Of a stretch of 64,000 nt of DNA, positions 59,367-64,000 are shown piece after piece. This DNA is from Bacillota bacterium. Its GTDB lineage: Bacteria > Bacillota > Sulfobacillia > JABLXB01. The DNA lies in contig JABLXB010000008.1 of the NCBI GenBank assembly GCA_013178305.1, positions 175,776 to 239,775 of the forward strand. The letters are read 5' to 3'. Position 1 is the stretch's first letter. Each line of letters starts with the position of its first letter. Both the position numbers and the translations under genes were made by a program. Below the pieces are notes generated by a model that saw only the letters and a program-made list of their open reading frames with translations, had not been told where the DNA came from and did no database searches.

Positions 59367-59385
59367 TCTGTTCGTTGGAGCCCTC
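59307..59385 (-). pseudogene. Ferritin N-terminal remnant
   Basis: On the minus strand 26 codons read SNEQIKNELYSAYLYLSMSAYCES, which matches helix A of ferritin (LNEQI..ELYSAYLYLSM.AY.ES) including the metal-ligand Glu. The upstream part of the frame bears no ferritin start, and nothing of helices B-E follows. It is a gene relic, read through by the 3' end of the amidohydrolase gene on the other strand. Confidence 0.65.
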
Positions 59386-59485
59386 ACGCTCACGCGCCGC
59401 CGGCCCCCGTGCACGGTTGCACGAACGCGGGAAGCGCACGACATCGTAATCGCAAGCAGCTCTCATCAACTGATCCAATTTCGTA

Positions 59486-59514
59486 TTGCAAAGTTCATCC
59501 TGTGTGCGTATAAT
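59486..59514 (+). promoter_or_regulatory. Sigma-A type promoter of ilvBN
   Basis: TTGCAA (59486-59491), 17-base spacer and perfect TATAAT (59509-59514). The start would be about 59521, just before the T-box stem I. Confidence 0.85.
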
Positions 59515-59524
59515 GGGGCCAATA

Positions 59525-59809
59525 GGCTATGACGGGAAGAGTAAGGGCCCGATGTCCGGTTACAGAGAGCGGTGACGGGCTGAGAGAACCGCACCGGGAG
59601 CGTCCCTGAAGATCATTCCTGAGCCGCGCCCCGAAAGGCGAACGCCGAGTAGGCCGCGCCGGAAGGCGACCGTTAACGCACCAGGGTATCGAGCGACGCC
59701 CGTAGCAGGCGGGACTCCGTACCCGGGAGAGGCCGGGCATTCAGTCCGGCGAAATAGGGTGGTAACGCGGGATGAGACCCGCCCCTTACGTGGGGCGGGT
59801 AGTTTTTTT
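59525..59809 (+). ncRNA. T-box leader, probable isoleucine specifier
   Basis: Conserved features in order: the stem-I GGGAAGAGTAAGGG arm with the AGTA loop-E strand, AGAGAGC in the distal part (59563-59569), the specifier strand GAAGATCA closed by CCCT and TTCCT, and the T-box AGGGTGGTAACGCGG (59756-59770). ATC at 59612-59614, followed by A, is the probable specifier, so uncharged tRNA-Ile would be the ligand. The antitermination target is the hairpin just after. Confidence 0.9.
59777..59809 (+). terminator. T-box terminator
   Basis: A nine-base perfect stem (ACCCGCCCC with GGGGCGGGT, 59777-59785 and 59792-59800) with a six-base loop, followed by AG and seven T. It lies 15 bases before ilvB. 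Confidence 0.92.
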
Positions 59810-59823
59810 GGGGGTGGCCGGGC

Positions 59824-61581
59824 GTGTTGATGAGAGGCGCATCGATAATCATGAAGTCGCTCGAGACTCTGGGGGTCGACGTCGTGTTTGGATTCCCTGG
59901 CGGCCAGGTGTTGCCGCTCTACGACGCGCTCCTCGACTCGAACGTGAGGCACGTGCTGGTGCGTCACGAGCAGGCGGCGGCGCACGCGGCCGACGGCTAC
60001 GCCAGGGCGTCCGGGCGGACGGGGGTGTGCTTCGCCACGTCGGGACCAGGCGCGACCAACCTGGTGACCGGACTGGCGACGGCGTTCATGGATTCGATCC
60101 CGCTTGTCGCGATCACGGGTCAGGTGGGCGTGGGTCTTCTCGGGCGCGACTCGTTCCAGGAAGCGGACATCTCGGGGATCACGATCCCGATCACCAAGCA
60201 CAACTACATCGTGAAGAACCCTGCCGACCTGGCCCGGACCATTTGTGAGGCGTTCCACATCGCGTCGACCGGCAGGCACGGGCCGGTGCTCATCGACGTG
60301 CCGAAGGACGTCCAGGCAGCCGAAACGGAGTTCGTTTGGCCACAGTCGCTTGACCTGCCCGGCTACCGCCCGCGTATCGAACCCGACCCAACGCAGGTCG
60401 CGGCCGCCGCCACAGTCATGCTCTCCGCGAAGGCGCCCTTGATCTACGCCGGTGGCGGGGTCGTGGCGTCCGGCGCCTCGGCGGACCTACAGGCGCTGGC
60501 GGGATACCTGCAGGCCCCGGTGACGACGACGTTGATGGGACTCGGCGCGGTACCGTACGATTCACCGCTGTTTCTCGGGATGCCCGGGATGCACGGCACC
60601 CGCGCCGCCAACCGCGCGATCCAGGAGTGCGACGTACTGGTAGCCGTCGGCGCCAGGTTCGACGACAGGGTGACGGGCCGGGTCGACAGGTTCGCCCCGA
60701 ACGCAAGAATAGTGCATGTCGATATCGACCGCGCCGAGATGGGCAAAAACGTGAGGGTCGACTTCCCCGTGCTTGGGGATGCCCGGGCGTGCCTCCGCGC
60801 GCTTCTCGAGAGGATCCAGGAGATGCGCCCGGCGACCGGAGGCCTGGCCTGCGCTGCCGGCTGTTCCGAGGGCACCGGCGTGGTCACCTACCCCGGCCGC
60901 GCGGCATGGCTCAGCCGCCTCGCGTCGTTCAAGCGGAACGGAAACGGCAAGAAGCCGCCCAGCGTGAACGGGCATTCCCCACGGCCCGCAAGGGTTCTCA
61001 GAGATCTAATGGAGATAGCGGGAGAAGAAGCCGTCATCACAACCGACGTCGGGCAGCACCAGATGTGGGTCGCCCTGTATTACGGCTTCACGCGGCCCAG
61101 GACGCTGCTGACGTCCGGCGGACTGGGAACGATGGGGTACGGCCTCCCCGCGGCGGTCGGCGCGCAGGTAGCGCGGCCCGGCTCGCGCGTGGTGCTGGTC
61201 TCCGGCGACGGCAGCTTCCTCATGAACTCCCAGGAGCTCGCCACGGTGGCCGCGAACCGCCTGCCTCTCAAGATGATCGTCTTCAACAACGGTTGCCTCG
61301 GCATGGTCAGGCAGTGGCAGGAGCTTTTCTACCGGAGACGCTACTCGCAGGTGGCGCTCGATGGCTCGCCGGACCTCGTCAAATTGGCGGGGGCCTACGG
61401 GATCCAGGGGATGAGGGTGGCGAAGCCCGCCAGGGTTGCGCCTGCCTTGCGAGAGGCGTTCGAGACCCCCGGCCCGGTACTCGTCGACCTGGTGCTCGAC
61501 ACGGAGGAAAATGTATTCCCGATGGTGCCACCGGCGGCGTCACTTGACGAAATGATAGAAGGCCCGGGGAGCGTGAACTGA
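59824..61581 (+). CDS. ilvB: Acetolactate synthase large subunit IlvB
   Basis: A 585-residue TPP enzyme starting branched-chain amino acid synthesis. Motifs are VFGFPGGQVLPLYDAL, RHEQAAAHAADGYARASG with the catalytic Glu, ATSGPGATNL, GVGARFDDRVTG-like VAVGARFDDRVTGRV, TSGGLGTMGYGLPAAVGAQ and the TPP motif GDGSFLMNSQEL...NN. Between the middle and the TPP domain there is a short linker rich in Gly, Asn and Lys. GTG 59824 follows the T-box terminator; ATG 59830 is possible. Confidence 0.95.
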   Translation: MLMRGASIIMKSLETLGVDVVFGFPGGQVLPLYDALLDSNVRHVLVRHEQAAAHAADGYARASGRTGVCFATSGPGATNLVTGLATAFMDSIPLVAITGQVGVGLLGRDSFQEADISGITIPITKHNYIVKNPADLARTICEAFHIASTGRHGPVLIDVPKDVQAAETEFVWPQSLDLPGYRPRIEPDPTQVAAAATVMLSAKAPLIYAGGGVVASGASADLQALAGYLQAPVTTTLMGLGAVPYDSPLFLGMPGMHGTRAANRAIQECDVLVAVGARFDDRVTGRVDRFAPNARIVHVDIDRAEMGKNVRVDFPVLGDARACLRALLERIQEMRPATGGLACAAGCSEGTGVVTYPGRAAWLSRLASFKRNGNGKKPPSVNGHSPRPARVLRDLMEIAGEEAVITTDVGQHQMWVALYYGFTRPRTLLTSGGLGTMGYGLPAAVGAQVARPGSRVVLVSGDGSFLMNSQELATVAANRLPLKMIVFNNGCLGMVRQWQELFYRRRYSQVALDGSPDLVKLAGAYGIQGMRVAKPARVAPALREAFETPGPVLVDLVLDTEENVFPMVPPAASLDEMIEGPGSVN

Positions 61582-62085
61582 GTGAATCGTTACACCGTTG
61601 TAGCACTCGTGGTAAACCGTCCAGGCGTGCTCGCCCACATTTCGTCGCTCTTCAACAGGCGCTCGTTCAACATCGAGAGCATCACCGCCGGACTCACCGA
61701 GGACGCGGGCATAACCCGGATCACGATGGTCGTTTCGGGTGACCTGCGGGACCTCGACCAGGTGATGAGGCAGCTCGACAAGCTCATCGACGTCATAAAG
61801 GTCGTGGACCTCACCGAACGTGGCACCGTCGACCGCGAACTCGTGCTCATCAAGGTGAACGCCGGCCCCGAGGCGCGCGCGGAGATCATGCAAGTTGCCG
61901 AGGTATTCCGAGCCAGGATCGTGGACCTGTCCGAGGATAGCCTCGTCGTCGAGATGACGGGCGACTCAGAAAAGGTAGAAGCCCTCATCGGGCTCCTCTC
62001 AAAGTTCAGGATTATTGAAATGGCGCGGACCGGCAAGATTTCGATGCTGCGCGGAAGGGCCGCGGTCAAGACCGAACAGGCTTAG
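61582..62085 (+). CDS. ilvN: Acetolactate synthase small (regulatory) subunit IlvN
   Basis: A 167-residue regulatory subunit with an N-terminal ACT domain (YTVVALVVNRPGVLAHISSLFNRRSFNIESITAG, in pieces) and the C-terminal domain (ELVLIKVNAGPEARAEIMQVAEVFRARIVDL). It binds valine or related end products. GTG 61582 begins directly after the ilvB stop. It closes the ilvBN unit. Confidence 0.95.
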   Translation: MNRYTVVALVVNRPGVLAHISSLFNRRSFNIESITAGLTEDAGITRITMVVSGDLRDLDQVMRQLDKLIDVIKVVDLTERGTVDRELVLIKVNAGPEARAEIMQVAEVFRARIVDLSEDSLVVEMTGDSEKVEALIGLLSKFRIIEMARTGKISMLRGRAAVKTEQA

Positions 62086-62090
62086 CAGCC

Positions 62091-62522
62091 CTAGCCCATC
62101 GGTTTCCTGTGATCGGGTTTTCTGTCCCGTACGATGTCCCTGAATGTGCCCATCATTACGAATGGCCCGTTGGCCGTCTGCGGGCCGTTCTTGTCCTCCG
62201 GCGTTATGGCGACCGCGTTGAACTCACGGAGTGGTAACGGTGATTTCGCGCGTACCCGGTAAGTACCCGCGCGCATCGTCATCTCGCCGATACTTGCGAA
62301 CAGGTTCTCCGCGGTATTCAGCAGCCACGCCTCATAGACGTTGAAGGGCCTGCCCGTGGACGGGTCCGTCCCGAAGAACGACGGATTCGGCAGCCCAACC
62401 GCATCCACCTCTACCATATCTTCGTCGAAGTCCAGGGCCGCAGTCGCGGTGGCGCCCTGCGCGCCGGGGACGGTCGGCATAAGGCTGATGACTGTCTGGG
62501 ACAGGATCCGGAATCCCGCCAT
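62091..62522 (-). CDS. Unknown protein resembling an RskA-type anti-sigma extracellular domain
   Basis: A 143-residue protein with no membrane helix. Residues 65-135 (FNVYEAWLLNTAENLFASIGEMTMRAGTYRV, then LREFNAVAITPEDKNGPQ and VMMGTF) resemble the all-beta domain of RskA-type anti-sigma factors, where a YxxWL...lGtf...dxvxVTxE pattern is usual. The likeness is weak and the function unknown. ATG 62522 has GGAGGTG seven bases upstream. It converges with ilvN (five bases apart) and is divergent from the aminotransferase gene. Confidence 0.65.
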   Translation of the reverse strand: MAGFRILSQTVISLMPTVPGAQGATATAALDFDEDMVEVDAVGLPNPSFFGTDPSTGRPFNVYEAWLLNTAENLFASIGEMTMRAGTYRVRAKSPLPLREFNAVAITPEDKNGPQTANGPFVMMGTFRDIVRDRKPDHRKPMG

Positions 62523-62646
62523 GTGATGCCACCTCCTCATACGCATTCTCCCACATGATATGCCCCTGGGGGCTTGCCTGTGCCGGAGAGGAAAGCTGCC
62601 ATTGTTCGAGAACTGATCCCGCACAATGGTCGTGGGGGTTTGGTTA

Positions 62647-63831
62647 ATGTCAGGGATAGTGTTCGCTAACAGAGTCAAGGACCTGGGGACGGAGATGGCG
62701 TTCGAGATCCTGGCGCGTGCCAGGACGCTGGAAGAGCAGGGGAAGAGGATCATCCACCTCGAGATCGGCGAACCGGATTTCGAGACGCCGTCTAACATCG
62801 TAAAGAGTGGTGTTCACGCCCTCAGGATGGGGTGGACCCACTACACACCGGCGCCGGGGATACCCGCGCTGCGCGAGGCCGTCAGCTGCTACGCGAAACA
62901 GTTCAAGAACATCGATTGCGATCCATCACAAGTCATCGTCACGGTCGGGGCCAAACCCGCGGTGTACTTCGCGATGCTCTGCCTGGTCAACCCCGGGGAC
63001 GAGGTCATTTACCCGGATCCTGGATATCCCCTGTACGAAAACGTAATAAAGCTTGTGGAAGCGACCCCCGTCCCCATCGCGCTCAGAGAGGAAAACGAGT
63101 TCAGGCTGGACGTCGACGAGCTCAAGTCGAGAGTCACGCCGAAGACCCGCGTCATCATAATCAATTCCCCGCACAACCCGACGGGCAGCGTGCTTACCGG
63201 CGAGGACGTCAAGGCGATAGCCGCGCTCATCGAGGGTAGCCGCATATACGTGGTTTCGGACGAGATGTACGACCGGATCGTCTACGACCGGCGCGTAATG
63301 TCGATCGGCTCGATCCCAGAGATCAGGGACCAGGTCATCGTGGCGGACAGTCTGTCGAAGACCTATGCAATGACAGGCTGGCGCCTCGGGTTCGGGATAG
63401 TCCCTCCCGGGATGTCCGAGAAGATGAGCCGCCTTTCGATCCACACGTACTCCTGCAACGCGGCGTTCGTCCAGATAGCGGCCATCGAGGCGCTGCGCGG
63501 GCCGCAGGCCTCGGTGGACAAGATGGTCGCCGAGTTCAGGCAGAGGCGCGAGGCAGTCGTCGAGGGCGTCAACCGGATCGAGGGCATGTCCTGCCTCAAG
63601 CCTCCAGGGGCGTTCTACGTGTTCCCCAACGTGAAGAAGCTGGGCATGAGAAGCAAGGCGCTGGCGGAGAAGATCCTCGATGAATATGGTGTCGCGGTGC
63701 TGGGCGGCGATGCGTTCGGGTGCGCCGGCGAGGGTTACATCAGGATCTCGTACGCGAACTCCCTCGAGAACATACAAGAGGGCCTCAAGCGGCTGGAGCG
63801 GGCCGCCGCCAGCATTCTCCGGAAGAAGTAG
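62647..63831 (+). CDS. Pyridoxal-phosphate aminotransferase, aspartate type (class I)
   Basis: A 394-residue fold-type I aminotransferase. Motifs are [59 protein letters not shown] and the Schiff-base lysine in [16 protein letters not shown]. The final [18 protein letters not shown] holds the carboxylate-binding Arg. Aspartate is the usual substrate of this subgroup, but valine/alanine activity is possible given the ilv neighbours. ATG 62647 follows GGGGG; GTG/ATG 62626 is upstream in frame. Confidence 0.9.
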   Translation: MSGIVFANRVKDLGTEMAFEILARARTLEEQGKRIIHLEIGEPDFETPSNIVKSGVHALRMGWTHYTPAPGIPALREAVSCYAKQFKNIDCDPSQVIVTVGAKPAVYFAMLCLVNPGDEVIYPDPGYPLYENVIKLVEATPVPIALREENEFRLDVDELKSRVTPKTRVIIINSPHNPTGSVLTGEDVKAIAALIEGSRIYVVSDEMYDRIVYDRRVMSIGSIPEIRDQVIVADSLSKTYAMTGWRLGFGIVPPGMSEKMSRLSIHTYSCNAAFVQIAAIEALRGPQASVDKMVAEFRQRREAVVEGVNRIEGMSCLKPPGAFYVFPNVKKLGMRSKALAEKILDEYGVAVLGGDAFGCAGEGYIRISYANSLENIQEGLKRLERAAASILRKK

Positions 63832-63848
63832 CGCAAAGACCCATGGAG

Positions 63849-63870
63849 CCCCGTCCCTGTGACGGGGTTT
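63849..63870 (+). terminator. Terminator of the aminotransferase gene
   Basis: CCCCGTC (63849-63855) pairs with GACGGGG (63861-63867) around a five-base loop and is followed by TTTAT. It lies 18 bases after the stop and immediately before the group II intron. Confidence 0.75.
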
Positions 63871-63876
63871 ATCGTT

Positions 63877-64000
63877 GTGCGCCCGGCAGGGCGCGTTCAC
63901 TAGTGGGTGAGAGTCCCATACAGGCCCGACAGGGGGAACTGTTAGCCGGACGGCAAGGGTGTCCACTGTGAGGTGGAATCTGGAGGAAGCCGCAGGCAAA
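63877..64000 (+). mobile_element. Group II intron, 5' part (continues past the window end)
   Basis: Starting at GTGCGCCCGGCAGGGCGC (63877), the sequence follows the domain I pattern of bacterial group II introns: a short 5' hairpin, GGGTGAGAGTCCC at 63905-63917, and CTGTGAGGTGGAATCTGGAGGAAGCCGCAGGCAAA at the end of the window. The GTGCG start is the usual 5' splice boundary. The reverse transcriptase/maturase gene would be expected downstream, outside the window. It sits six bases after the terminator T-run of the aminotransferase gene. Confidence 0.85.

Noticed and set aside
59139..59478. Two minus-strand frames of about 100 codons as genes
   Set aside because: Only 26 codons are ferritin-like; the rest is the antisense of the amidohydrolase gene or non-coding.
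1..64000. CRISPR arrays, tRNA and rRNA genes
   Set aside because: No regularly spaced repeats, no tRNA cloverleaf or rRNA sequence noticed on reading; a dedicated scan was not possible.

Overview
The window looks like a chromosomal segment of a GC-rich anaerobic Bacillota (Clostridia-like) bacterium. The evidence is the maf-radC-mreBCD-mrdA-minCDE-rodA cell-shape block, an ilvB T-box, a PyrR-type RNA upstream of the pyr genes, a TPP riboswitch, an Rnf subunit, a [NiFe] hydrogenase, and frequent GTG/TTG starts. The lineage is an inference from gene content and base composition; no rRNA is present.

Layout. 1-1600: the end of rnfB, a terminator and apbE. 1732-10734: a DUF4321 protein, then maf, radC, mreB, mreC, mreD, PBP2, minC, minD, minE and rodA, all on the plus strand. 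10822-14358: a clear sigma-A promoter and a glutamate synthase split into three genes (amidotransferase, ferredoxin plus FMN domain, GXGXG domain). 14355-17701: a [NiFe] hydrogenase with its protease and a HypA-like protein. 17698-20925: metal homeostasis, with a manganese (yybP-ykoY) riboswitch and terminator in front of a DtxR/MntR-like regulator, and convergent feoA-feoB in which FeoB is split into a GTPase gene and a permease gene. A DtxR-like palindrome lies in the feoA leader. 21142-21366: a 53-residue Cys-rich protein with its own promoter.

21421-29529 (minus strand): a sugar PTS operon closely matching the E. coli sgc locus (DeoR regulator, BtpA/SgcQ, M42 peptidase/SgcX, PTS IIB, IIC and IIA, SgcE-type epimerase), with two added zinc alcohol dehydrogenases and an internally deleted class II aldolase. 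29654-33054: pyrK-pyrD-pyrF-pyrE behind a promoter, a PyrR-type RNA and a hairpin that sequesters the ribosome site. 33142-34900: an unrecognised MerR-like protein and an L,D-transpeptidase. 35079-38794: a TPP riboswitch and thiD-thiM-thiE-thiL. 38898-48279: a solitary DNA methyltransferase, a TM1266-like regulator, YitT, an ornithine cyclodeaminase homologue, an EamA transporter, a GAF/GGDEF protein, a MATE pump, a radical SAM protein and a PHP hydrolase.

48276-52824 (minus): a complete branched-chain amino acid ABC transporter (livKHMGF order), followed by diaminopimelate dehydrogenase and a sigma-54 activator. 56129-59366 (plus): HyuA and a histone-deacetylase-like amidohydrolase whose 3' end runs into an antisense ferritin remnant. 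59486-63831: promoter, T-box, ilvB, ilvN, a small unknown gene on the opposite strand and an aspartate-type aminotransferase. The window ends inside the 5' part of a group II intron (from 63877), placed just after the aminotransferase terminator.

The most unusual parts are the metal-regulation region (riboswitch, regulator, operator, split FeoB), the hydrogenase with a CxxD proximal-cluster motif and a HypA lacking its zinc finger, several genes whose best starts are near-cognate codons (CTG, ACG, possibly ATA), and the SD-sequestering PyrR leader.
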